Origin: an uncultured bacterium
Lineage (GTDB): Bacteria; Verrucomicrobiota; Lentisphaeria; Victivallales; UBA1829
Direction: 5' to 3'
Length of the DNA stretch: 37,645 nucleotides
NCBI GenBank assembly: GCA_902762495.1
Contig: CACWOL010000026.1
Coordinates: 1-37,645, forward strand
The notes under the pieces were generated by a model. The model ran no database searches and was not told the DNA's origin. It worked only from the letters and a program-made list of their open reading frames with translations. The position numbers and the translations under genes are program-made. Shown here piece by piece: positions 23,765-31,405 of the stretch (the first letter of the stretch is position 1; the number at the start of each line of letters is the position of its first letter).

Positions 23765-25644
23765 TCATCCCCATGAAACTTGTTACGCTCCTCTGCCTGG
23801 AGCAGGATCGTTCCGCCGCGGTCGACGCGCTCGCCGGACTTGAGCTCATGCAGCTCTGCCGCACCGCCGCGCCCGCCACGAAGGACGTCGCATCCATTTC
23901 AGCGCAGCTCACCGAATGCGAACGCGTGCTCGGCGTGATCCGCAGCGCCCCGGCGATGAAGAATCCGCCCGCCGCGCCCGAAGTCGCCGACGACGAACTT
24001 GTCGCCTACGCGTCCAAGCTGATCTCCGGCAAGATCGCCGCGTTCAAGGAGCTCGAACGTCTCCAGCGCGACCTGGACAGCCTCATCCCGTGGGGCGAAT
24101 TCGACCGTTCCGCTATCGGAACGCTTCAGGAGAAAGGCGTGTACGTCACCCTGTGCGCCACCCCGCGCAACATCTTCGACCAGCGCAAAAAGGCGGACGA
24201 ATTCCCCGCGGAAGCCGCCGTCTCCGTGATCCGCATGGACAAGAACATGGTCCACTATGCGCTCGTTTCCGAGGCTCCGCTCAAGGAAGGCGCGTTCGAT
24301 CCTGTCGCCCTCCCCGAGGAGACGCTCTCCGAGGCGAAGAAAGCCTTCGCGGACTGCCAGGCCGAGATCAAGGCCGACGACGCATCCATCGTCGCGGCGA
24401 AAGCGCTTCTGCCGCGTCTGGAGAAAAAGCTCGCCGCGCTCCGCAACCAGCTGGAGTTCGCCTCCGCCCGCGACGGCATGGAGCAGTCCGGCGCGATTGC
24501 CTATCTCCAGGGCTACGTCCCGGTCACGCGCATCGAAAAACTGAAGGAAGCCGCCGTGAAGAACGGCTGGGCGCTCCTGATCGACGATCCCGCGGAAGAC
24601 GACCAGAACGTCCCGACCTACATCGAAAAGCCGCGTTTCCTGAGCGTGCTTGATCCGCTGTTCGACTTCGTCGGCATCTCGCCCGGCTACCGCGAGAGCG
24701 ACGTGAACATGTTCTTCTTTTTCTTCTTCCCGATCTTCTTCGGCATGATCCTCGGCGACGCCGGATACGGCGCGCTGATGCTCGCAGCCGGGACCATCGG
24801 CCTGCTCGCACTCCACAAGAAGAAAGAGGCGCGCCTCCCGCTCGTTCTGCTGATCTTCCTCGCGTCCTTCACGTTCGTCTGGGGCTGGCTCAACGGCGCC
24901 TGGTTCGGACTTCCGGCGGACGTCCTCCCCGGCTGGATGCGCGGCTGGGGCATGATCACGGATCCGGCGCACAGCTCCGCCGCCCACAAGTTCGTGAAAT
25001 TCTACGGCATCAGCGACAAGCAGCTGACTCCCTCCTTCTGGGACGGCTTCCCGAGCAAGCTCACGCAGTGGTTCTGCTTCCTGCTGGCGATGCTCCACCT
25101 GATGAGCGCGCACATCGTGCGGTTCTTCGCCGGCATCCACAAGGACTGGCGCGAACTCTCCAACATCGGCTGGGCGCTGATGATCTTCGCGAACTTCCTG
25201 CTCGCGGTCGGCCTGATCGTCTTCAGCGGCACGTTCCCGTCCTGGGGCGCGTACGTCTACATCGCCGGCGCCGTGCTCATCCTCATCACGATCCGCCCGG
25301 CTCAGCTGCTGAACCTGCCGTTCGACATGATCGGCAGCTTCACGGACGTGCTGTCCTACATCCGCCTCTTCGCGGTCGGCCTCTCCGGCATGTACATCGC
25401 CCAGAAGTTCAACATGATGGGCATGATGGCGAAGGACGCCGTCCCGGACAAGTACGCGGTCGTCGGGTTCATCCTGCTGATCCTCGTCGCGGTCGCCGGA
25501 CACGTCCTGAACCTCGCGCTCGGCTTCCTCGGCGTGCTCGTCCACGCCGTGCGCCTGAACACACTTGAATTCTCCAACCACATGGGCCTCCAGTGGGCCG
25601 GATTCAAGTTCAAACCTTTCTCTGCAAAACAAAACAACGATTAA
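23761..25644 (+). CDS. atpI: V-type ATP synthase subunit I
   Basis: Subunit I provides the stator half-channels for ions beside the K ring. The 627-residue product has a soluble N-terminal half (about 1-300, with coiled stretches around 85-110 and 190-235) and a membrane half with about seven or eight segments starting at MFFFFFFPIFFGMILGDAGY (317-336). The essential arginine of the family is R535 in TDVLSYIRLFAVGLSGMYIA, which faces the ion-binding glutamate of subunit K. The start overlaps the atpD stop (ATGA). Confidence 0.95.
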   Translation: MIIPMKLVTLLCLEQDRSAAVDALAGLELMQLCRTAAPATKDVASISAQLTECERVLGVIRSAPAMKNPPAAPEVADDELVAYASKLISGKIAAFKELERLQRDLDSLIPWGEFDRSAIGTLQEKGVYVTLCATPRNIFDQRKKADEFPAEAAVSVIRMDKNMVHYALVSEAPLKEGAFDPVALPEETLSEAKKAFADCQAEIKADDASIVAAKALLPRLEKKLAALRNQLEFASARDGMEQSGAIAYLQGYVPVTRIEKLKEAAVKNGWALLIDDPAEDDQNVPTYIEKPRFLSVLDPLFDFVGISPGYRESDVNMFFFFFFPIFFGMILGDAGYGALMLAAGTIGLLALHKKKEARLPLVLLIFLASFTFVWGWLNGAWFGLPADVLPGWMRGWGMITDPAHSSAAHKFVKFYGISDKQLTPSFWDGFPSKLTQWFCFLLAMLHLMSAHIVRFFAGIHKDWRELSNIGWALMIFANFLLAVGLIVFSGTFPSWGAYVYIAGAVLILITIRPAQLLNLPFDMIGSFTDVLSYIRLFAVGLSGMYIAQKFNMMGMMAKDAVPDKYAVVGFILLILVAVAGHVLNLALGFLGVLVHAVRLNTLEFSNHMGLQWAGFKFKPFSAKQNND

Positions 25645-25680
25645 CCATAAAAACAAATACAAACAACAGGAGAAACAACC

Positions 25681-26253
25681 ATGAGTCTGCTTCTTAACTC
25701 CCTCACCCCCGTCCTCGCACAGGCGGCCGACGCCGCCCAGACCGCCGCTTCCGCGGTCGCCGCACAGGACATCCCATTCTTCGAACAGAAGGCCCTGATC
25801 TACGCCGCGGCGTTCACCTCCATCGGGTTCGCCGCCATCGGTTCCGCCTACGGCTGCGGTTCCGCCTCCTGCGCCGCCATGGGCGCGTGGAAGAAGTGCT
25901 ACGCGCAGAACAAGCCTGCTCCGTTCCAGCTGCTCATCTTCGCCGGCGCTCCGCTCTCCCAGACCATCTACGGCATGATCGTGATGTTCATCGTCATGGG
26001 CGGCGCGGCCAGTGTCAGCGCGGCCACCGCCGGCCAGTGGATCGCCTACTCCCTCGTCGGCATCCTCGCCGGCATCGCCATGGGCGTTTCCGCCCTCTGG
26101 CAGGGCATCAGCGCAGCCGCGGCCTGCGACGCCTTCGCCGAGACCGGCAAGGGCTTCGCCAACCAGCTGATGGCGCTCGGTATCGTCGAGACCGTCGCCA
26201 TCTTCGTGCTCGCCTTCTCGATCGTTCTGCTCAGCTCGCTGGGCGCCGCCTGA
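25681..26253 (+). CDS. atpK: V-type ATP synthase subunit K (membrane rotor), with Na+-type ligands
   Basis: The 190-residue protein forms the rotor ring and is a tandem duplication of the two-helix c subunit, with four membrane segments from about residue 38. As in V-type K, only the second hairpin has the ion-binding carboxylate (E170 in GIVETVAIF); the first has Q94 in APLSQTIYG. In Enterococcus NtpK the Na+ ligands are L61, T64, Q65, Q110 and E139. Here S93, Q94, Q141 (ALWQG) and E170 occupy the side-chain positions, which suggests Na+ coupling. About 35 Ala/Gln-rich residues precede the first segment and could be a signal or just an extension. AGGAG precedes the ATG. It is last in the operon. 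Confidence 0.93.
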   Translation: MSLLLNSLTPVLAQAADAAQTAASAVAAQDIPFFEQKALIYAAAFTSIGFAAIGSAYGCGSASCAAMGAWKKCYAQNKPAPFQLLIFAGAPLSQTIYGMIVMFIVMGGAASVSAATAGQWIAYSLVGILAGIAMGVSALWQGISAAAACDAFAETGKGFANQLMALGIVETVAIFVLAFSIVLLSSLGAA

Positions 26254-26286
26254 TCCGAGGCGACCTCTTTTCTCTGCAAGAATCAC

Positions 26287-26324
26287 AGGCTCCGTACCAT
26301 CCGAACCCGGTGCGGAGCCTTTTT
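26287..26324 (+). terminator. Strong terminator of the V-ATPase operon
   Basis: AGGCTCCGTACC (26287-26298) and GGTGCGGAGCCT (26309-26320) pair over 12 bases with one G-T wobble, then TTTTT-type tail. It starts 33 bases after the atpK stop. Confidence 0.9.
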
Positions 26325-26353
26325 AACATCTACCATATTTATACAGGTTCAAC

Positions 26354-27163
26354 ATGATCTCCGTCGACGCATCCAAATGTACGCGCTGCGGATGCTGTAT
26401 CGCAGACTGCGTGGTCCAGGTCATCCACCGCGGCAAAGACGGCATCCCGTCCGTGCCCGAACAGTTCGAACGCTACTGCATGCACTGTCAGCACTGCCTC
26501 GCCGTCTGCCCGGCGGGCGCGCTCACCTGCGACGGACATTCCCCTGACCGGTGCGTCCCGGCAGGCCCCCTGCCCGACGAGTCCCGCATGATGAACCTGA
26601 TCCGCCAGCGCTGCAGCATCCGCCAGTTCAAACAGGAGAACCTCCCGTCCGAGATCATGGAGAAACTGGTCGCCTCCCTGCGCTGGATCCCGACCGGATG
26701 CAACGACCATCGTCTGGTCTTTACGGTCATCGACGACCTCGCGAAAATGGAGCCGTTCCGCGCACGCATGGTGAAGATCACGCGTTTCCTCATCAAATCC
26801 GGCATCATGAAGATCGTTTACCCCGGCTACAAGCGCTTCGAGAAATCCATGCTCGGCGGCACGGACTTCGTGTTCCGCAACGCCCCGCACATGATCGTCG
26901 TCGCCTCGCCGAAGGACGCCCCGTGCCGCAGGTTTGATCCCTCGATCGCGCTCACGCAGTTCGACCTTTACGCGCAGAGCCTCGGCGTCGGCACGTGCTG
27001 GTGCGGATTCGCCTACTATGCGTTCACGCTGAACCGCGGCATGCGCTCCCTGCTCCGTCTTCCGAAGGGTTACAAGGTCGGCGCGGTGATGCTGTTCGGG
27101 CCTCCCGCCGTGGAATATCCGCGCGCCACCGATCCCGAACCATACACGGTCATTTGTTCTTGA
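26354..27163 (+). CDS. Ferredoxin-nitroreductase fusion protein
   Basis: The 269-residue product joins two domains. Residues 1-60 are a bacterial ferredoxin with two CxxCxxCxxxC motifs (C9, C12, C15, C19 and C42, C45, C48, C52), binding two [4Fe-4S] clusters. Residues about 78-269 are an FMN-binding nitroreductase-like domain (MNLIRQRCSIRQFKQENLP at the start, WIPTGCNDHRLVFTVID, and GVGTCWCGF near 215-223). Such fusions are common in anaerobes and pass electrons from the clusters to FMN; natural substrates are mostly unknown. It starts 29 bases after the V-ATPase terminator with only a weak AGG as binding site, so its promoter is not evident. It is unlikely to be part of the ATPase operon. 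Confidence 0.88.
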   Translation: MISVDASKCTRCGCCIADCVVQVIHRGKDGIPSVPEQFERYCMHCQHCLAVCPAGALTCDGHSPDRCVPAGPLPDESRMMNLIRQRCSIRQFKQENLPSEIMEKLVASLRWIPTGCNDHRLVFTVIDDLAKMEPFRARMVKITRFLIKSGIMKIVYPGYKRFEKSMLGGTDFVFRNAPHMIVVASPKDAPCRRFDPSIALTQFDLYAQSLGVGTCWCGFAYYAFTLNRGMRSLLRLPKGYKVGAVMLFGPPAVEYPRATDPEPYTVICS

Positions 27164-27203
27164 CCGTCCCTGCCCCGCGCCTCAATCCGGGCACGATCAC
27201 CCC

Positions 27204-27221
27204 TGCGGATCCCGCTCCGCA
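27204..27221. terminator. Weak hairpin between converging genes
   Basis: TGCGGA (27204-27209) and TCCGCA (27216-27221) form a 6-bp stem followed on the plus strand by TCTTATT. It sits between the ends of the ferredoxin-nitroreductase and the ABC-like gene and may end transcription weakly. Confidence 0.35.
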
Positions 27222-27259
27222 TCTTATTCGGATTTCCCTCTCCTTTTGAATTCGCCGGG

Positions 27260-28384
27260 TCAGATCGTTACGACGACCTCGTTCTTCCCCGACGCAGGCA
27301 GATGGTATTTCACGGATTTGGCGCAGGCGAGGAGTTCGTTCTTCGCATCCTCCGCATCCGGGCTGAGCTGGGCAGTCAGCGGATCGAATCCGGCTCCCGG
27401 ATACTGCATCGTCGCGATCACGTCCTTTTTCTCCGCGTCCAAGTCGAGCGTCAGGACGACTCTCGTTTCATGCGGGAAGATCAACTGGACAAGCAGGATT
27501 TTCAAGGCGTCGCAAAGCGCGCGGCGGCGTTCGGGCGGGATCAGCTTTCCGGCGGCAAACGACTCGATCGAGCCCGTGAATTCGAATTCATCGAACGAAC
27601 GGGCGTTGTACTCGCGGTAGAACCCGGTGTTTTTCCGCACGAACACCTGCGTCCTGTCATATTGCGGGTGATCCAGCACTTCCTTCACGGTGCCGTCTTC
27701 GCGGACAATGCCGTCCGCCATGAAAACGACGCGCGTGGCGACCCCGCGGGCAAAATCCAGATCATTCGTCGTAAACAGGGTCGTGATACCGGTCTTCACC
27801 ACGGCGCGGACAAGCGCATAAACCTCGTTTTTCTCCGCGGGGCTCAACTGGTCTCCGGGAGCTTCGATCAGCAGGATTTGAGGCTGAAGCATCAGTGCTC
27901 GCACGATAGCCAGACGCCGCCGCTGTCCCGCAGTCAAGTTGACCGGCATTTCGTCCGCCAGCCCGGAAAGCCCGGCGAATTTCAGCAGTTTTTTTGCCCG
28001 TTCGAAGATCACCCAGTCATCATCTTCCGATCCGTCAGCGGGCGCGATCGTCATGTTCTCCATCACGGACAAGTTCTGAAACAGCGATTCGCGCGAAAAC
28101 GCCATTCCGATGCTCCTGCGGGCGCGGTCCGCGCCGCCGTGACGCCACATCACAGGTTGGCCGTTCAGTTCCACGTTGCCGCCTTCCGGCTTGTCCAGCA
28201 GGTCCAGGCAGCGCAGGAGAAGACGTTTCGTCGATTCGGATGCGCCGATCAGGGCGATGACGTCGCCCTTGCGGATTTCCAGTGTGAGGTCGCGGAGACG
28301 TTCCATGCTGTAGCGGTCCTGCATGCAGATCCTGCGCGCCGCCAGGATGACGGGTGCAGCTGAGGTGTTTTCTGCGGTGTTCAT
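27260..28384 (-). CDS. ABC-ATPase-like protein lacking catalytic residues, with a C-terminal extension
   Basis: Residues about 12-250 follow the nucleotide-binding domain of amino-acid-type ABC importers (LEIRKGDVIALIG, RCLDLLDKPEGGNVELNG). The active-site residues are altered one after another: Walker A reads GASESTKR (47-54; K53 kept, the glycine before it is T52 and the Ser/Thr after it is R54). The Q-loop has S97, and the signature is LTAGQ. Walker B ends IEAPGDQLSP (E174, A175 for Asp-Glu), and the switch histidine is N207 in FTTND. ATP hydrolysis is therefore unlikely. Residues about 255-374 form a separate domain whose end (QYPGAGFDPLTAQLS, then LLACAKSVKYHLP) resembles the G-box part of RsbW-type anti-sigma kinases, without a clear N-box. 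AAGGA supports the ATG at 28384. It follows truA by 64 bases; no permease gene is nearby. A regulatory role is possible but unproven. Confidence 0.75.
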   Translation of the reverse strand: MNTAENTSAAPVILAARRICMQDRYSMERLRDLTLEIRKGDVIALIGASESTKRLLLRCLDLLDKPEGGNVELNGQPVMWRHGGADRARRSIGMAFSRESLFQNLSVMENMTIAPADGSEDDDWVIFERAKKLLKFAGLSGLADEMPVNLTAGQRRRLAIVRALMLQPQILLIEAPGDQLSPAEKNEVYALVRAVVKTGITTLFTTNDLDFARGVATRVVFMADGIVREDGTVKEVLDHPQYDRTQVFVRKNTGFYREYNARSFDEFEFTGSIESFAAGKLIPPERRRALCDALKILLVQLIFPHETRVVLTLDLDAEKKDVIATMQYPGAGFDPLTAQLSPDAEDAKNELLACAKSVKYHLPASGKNEVVVTI

Positions 28385-28448
28385 ATCGGTTCTGTCCTTA
28401 TGCTGAGGTGTGCGGATTGACTTGAATTTGACTGTTTTTGCTCCGGGG

Positions 28449-29366
28449 TCATGCGGTCCAGAACGGCGGGCGCGCCGGCAGATCGTCCAGCCAGGCGTCC
28501 GGCTCGTAAAAGACACGTTTGAGGAAAAGGCCGCGCGCCGGAGCCGTATCCTTGCATTTCGCGCGGTCGCAGGCCAGCAGGATGCCGCGGAACTCGTCCG
28601 GGGTCATGCGTCCGCGGCCCACGAACATCAGTGCGCCGACCATGCTGCGGACCATTTTGTAGAGGAACCCCGTGCCGAGGAAATACATGCAGACGAGCGG
28701 GCCGAACGTGACGATCTCGCTGCGGAGGATCGTCCTCACGGGATCGTCGATCTTGCCGCGTTCGACAGTGAACGTGGAGAAGTCGTGACGCCCCTCGACG
28801 TGCTTGACCGCCTCGCGCAGGGCGTCGATGTCCGTCATGTCCTCCATGTGCCACGAGTACCGCCCGCTGAACGGGTTGATGTCGCCGGTGTTGACCACGT
28901 AGACGTAGGACTTGGCGAGCGCGTCGAACCGCGCGTTGAAGCCGTCCTTCACGACCTCGGCGGTGCGGATGCGGATGTCGTCCGGCAACAGGCGGTTCAT
29001 CGCCTTCTTGAGCTTCCAGTCCGGGATATACGGTGACGGCGGAGCGGAAAAGGAACAGACCATGCCGAGCGCGTGGACTCCGGCGTCCGTACGGCTGCTG
29101 CCCTGGATCCGGATGTGTTCGCGTTCGCCGAAAAGACGGTACAGCTTGTCTTCAATCACTTCCTGCACCGTGATGCCGTTCGGCTGACGCTGCCAGCCGT
29201 GGTACGCGGTACCGTCAAACGACAGTTCCATCCTAAACGTCGTCCGAGGGGCGAGTTCCGAGAAAGAAACAAGCTCGTTTTCAGGCTCGGACTCAGGCGT
29301 GGAAACAGAATCATCCTGAACTTCGCCGTTCACGGCGTTTTCCGATGTTTCGTCCTGCACGGTCAT
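28449..29366 (-). CDS. truA: tRNA pseudouridine synthase A
   Basis: TruA makes pseudouridine at positions 38-40 of tRNA anticodon stems. The catalytic aspartate is D94 in GSSRTDAGVHALG. RMELSFDGTAYHGWQRQPNG (45-64) and FLYKMVRSMVGAL near the C-terminal third are also typical. I choose the ATG at 29366, which has AGGAAAG eight bases upstream; it gives 305 residues. About 42 acidic, Ser/Glu-rich residues precede the first strand and are unusual for TruA (E. coli 270 residues); no internal start in that stretch looks better. The ABC-like gene follows 64 bases downstream and may share the transcript. Confidence 0.95.
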   Translation of the reverse strand: MTVQDETSENAVNGEVQDDSVSTPESEPENELVSFSELAPRTTFRMELSFDGTAYHGWQRQPNGITVQEVIEDKLYRLFGEREHIRIQGSSRTDAGVHALGMVCSFSAPPSPYIPDWKLKKAMNRLLPDDIRIRTAEVVKDGFNARFDALAKSYVYVVNTGDINPFSGRYSWHMEDMTDIDALREAVKHVEGRHDFSTFTVERGKIDDPVRTILRSEIVTFGPLVCMYFLGTGFLYKMVRSMVGALMFVGRGRMTPDEFRGILLACDRAKCKDTAPARGLFLKRVFYEPDAWLDDLPARPPFWTA

Positions 29367-29388
29367 GATGTCTTTCCTGCCTGAAAAG

Positions 29389-29422
29389 TAAAATCCGGGC
29401 AACAGTCGCCTGTGCCCGGATT
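29389..29422 (-). terminator. Terminator of the Pal-like lipoprotein gene
   Basis: AATCCGGGCA (29392-29401) and TGCCCGGATT (29413-29422) are perfect inverted copies. On the minus strand the stem is followed by TTAC and then T-rich sequence. It lies between the lipoprotein stop and the truA start. Confidence 0.75.
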
Positions 29423-29451
29423 CATGTTTGAATGAAGACCGTCCGTCCGGA

Positions 29452-30144
29452 TCAGTTGTTCTTCAGATACACGGGCACGAACTCGACGCGGCGGTTCTTG
29501 GACCAGACGGCGTCGCCGGTGCCGGTCACGGCCGGGCGCTCTTCGCCGTAGCTGACCGTCTTGATTCGGGCGGATTCGATGCCGTAGATGTCGATGAGCA
29601 TTTCGCTGGCGGCGAGGGCGCGGCGTTCGCCGAGCGCGCGGTTGTAGTCTTCGGTGCCGCGTTCGTCGCAATAGCCTTCGAGCACGACGCCCGCCTCGGG
29701 ATGGCCAAGCAGATACTGGGCGACGGCGGAGACTTTGGACTCCTCGGAGGAGGAGATGGTGTTCGCATCGTAGGGGAAGTAGAGCGGCTGGAATTCGACG
29801 CCTTCGATTTTCGCGCCGAAGCCGTCGATGTACGGGGTCTTGTTCAGGTCTTCGCCGTAAGCGCCGGGGCCGTTCGGGTCAAACCCTTCGCCGCCGTTCA
29901 GACCGCCGTCGCCGAAGCCGTCGCCGCCGCGGAGTCCGGCATCGCCGCCGTTCAGGTCGCCGAACCCGTCGCCGCCGTTCAGACCGTTGCCGTTTCCGAC
30001 GCCGCCTTTCATGGCATCGCCGTCGACGTCGCCGTCCGCCCAGAACGGTGCGAGCGCGCTGGCATCGTCGGATTCACAGGAGATGGCGAACGCGGCGCAG
30101 CTCAGCGCCGCCACGGCGAGGATGGAGAGACGGGATAATTTCAT
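29452..30144 (-). CDS. pal: Peptidoglycan-associated (Pal/OmpA-like) lipoprotein
   Basis: The 230-residue product has a lipoprotein signal: a hydrophobic core at 7-20, then AFAISC with the likely acylated C23. A Gly/Asn/Asp-rich linker (about 46-95) repeats units like NGGDGFGD. The OmpA C-terminal domain spans about 116-228 (VEFQPLYFPYDANTIS, then VVLEGYCDERGTEDYNRALG, with ERRA). That domain binds diaminopimelate-containing peptidoglycan, tying the outer membrane to the wall. AAGGAG precedes the ATG at 30144. The rest of the Tol-Pal system is not in the window, so a general OmpA-like lipoprotein is an alternative to true Pal. Confidence 0.88.
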   Translation of the reverse strand: MKLSRLSILAVAALSCAAFAISCESDDASALAPFWADGDVDGDAMKGGVGNGNGLNGGDGFGDLNGGDAGLRGGDGFGDGGLNGGEGFDPNGPGAYGEDLNKTPYIDGFGAKIEGVEFQPLYFPYDANTISSSEESKVSAVAQYLLGHPEAGVVLEGYCDERGTEDYNRALGERRALAASEMLIDIYGIESARIKTVSYGEERPAVTGTGDAVWSKNRRVEFVPVYLKNN

Positions 30145-30177
30145 GGCAAAAACTCCTTCATGTTTGGTTGCTGATAC

Positions 30178-30206
30178 AATATACATCCATTAAATTAGCC
30201 CAAAAA
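30178..30206 (-). promoter_or_regulatory. Possible promoter of the Pal-like gene
   Basis: Minus-strand TATATT (30178-30183) lies 34 bases before the ATG. The element 17 bases upstream is only TTTTTG (30201-30206), a poor -35. Confidence 0.4.
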
Positions 30207-30239
30207 CGAAAAAAATCAACACGATTTCCGAAAAAAACA

Positions 30240-30267
30240 TTGACTATCGCCGAAAATCGTGTAAATT
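30240..30267 (+). promoter_or_regulatory. Promoter of ilvE
   Basis: TTGACT (30240-30245), 16-base spacer, TAAATT (30262-30267), about 65 bases before the ilvE ATG and divergent from the Pal-like gene. Confidence 0.5.
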
Positions 30268-30333
30268 TCTTTATGTTCATTTCATTTTGGCGGCATTTTC
30301 CCGCCGCCGCATCGTTTAACAATGGAGTTTTTT

Positions 30334-31365
30334 ATGGACTATCCCCGTCCCATCCGCACCGACATCGACTGGTCGGCTCTCTCTTTCGGTTTCATGCCCA
30401 CCCGCTCCCACATCGCCTTCCACTGGAAAGACGGCGCCTGGGACAAAGGCGAACTCAGGACCGATCCCACCATCTCCATGAGCATCGCGGCCACCTGCCT
30501 CCACTACGGCCAGGCCTGCTTCGAAGGCATGAAGGCATTCCGCTGCAAGGACGGCAAAGTCCGCGTCTTCCGCCCCTGGGAAAACATCAAGCGCATGAAC
30601 CGCACCGGACACCAGCTGCTCCACCCCGAGATCCCCGAGGAGATGTACCTCGAGGCCATCCACCGCGTCGTGCTCGACAACATCGACTACGTCCCGCCCT
30701 GCGAATCCGGCGGATCCATGTACATCCGTCCGCTCTTCATCGGCACCGGCCCGCAGATCGGCGTCGCCCCCGCCACCGAATATGATTTCCTCATCATGGT
30801 CATGCCCGTCGGCGCCTACTACAAGGACGGCCTGAAGGGCGTCCCCGCGCTCGTCATCGAGGACTTCGACCGCGCCGCCCCGAAGGGAATGGGCCAGTTC
30901 AAGGTCGCCGGCAACTACGGCGCGTCCCTCATGCCCGCCAAGCTCGCCAAGAAGGCCGGATTCCCCATCCCGCTGTTCCTCGACCCGCGCGAGCACAAGT
31001 ACATCGATGAGTTCGGCACCAGCAACTTCCTCGCCATCACGAAGGACGGCAAGTACGTCACCAGCGATTCCCCGTCCATCCTCCCCAGCGTGACCAACAT
31101 GTCCCTCATGCAGGTCGCCCGCGACCTCGGTCTCACCGTCGAGAAACGCCCGATCGTCGCCGAAGAGGAACTCCCGACCTTCGCCGAAGTCGACGCCTGC
31201 GGCACCGCCGTCGTCATTACCCCGATCTCCTCCGTCACCATCCACGGCAAGGTCATCGAATACGGCCACGAATGCGGCCCGGTCTCCCAGAAGCTCTACG
31301 ACCGCCTCACCGGCATCCAGAGAGGCGAACTGGAAGACACGCACGGCTGGCTCTACACCATCTGA
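30334..31365 (+). CDS. ilvE: Branched-chain amino acid aminotransferase
   Basis: This PLP enzyme interconverts leucine, isoleucine and valine with their 2-keto acids. The 343-residue product is of the eukaryotic/BCAT2-like fold-type IV subgroup: LHYGQACFEGMKAFR (57-70), IRPLFIGTGPQIGV (131-144), the PLP lysine K190 in GQFKVAGNYGAS, and GTSNFLAI near 228-236. I choose the ATG at 30334 because GGAG lies six bases upstream; an in-frame ATG at 30322 overlaps that site. Its promoter region is shared with the divergent Pal-like gene. Confidence 0.95.
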   Translation: MDYPRPIRTDIDWSALSFGFMPTRSHIAFHWKDGAWDKGELRTDPTISMSIAATCLHYGQACFEGMKAFRCKDGKVRVFRPWENIKRMNRTGHQLLHPEIPEEMYLEAIHRVVLDNIDYVPPCESGGSMYIRPLFIGTGPQIGVAPATEYDFLIMVMPVGAYYKDGLKGVPALVIEDFDRAAPKGMGQFKVAGNYGASLMPAKLAKKAGFPIPLFLDPREHKYIDEFGTSNFLAITKDGKYVTSDSPSILPSVTNMSLMQVARDLGLTVEKRPIVAEEELPTFAEVDACGTAVVITPISSVTIHGKVIEYGHECGPVSQKLYDRLTGIQRGELEDTHGWLYTI

Positions 31366-31405
31366 AATCGGAATCAAGCTCAACCTCAGCACCAGGGAGG
31401 CGCAC

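Noticed and set aside
28449..28516. Longer start for the ABC-like protein at 28516
   Set aside because: The extra N terminus reads the end of truA in another frame; AAGGA supports the ATG at 28384.
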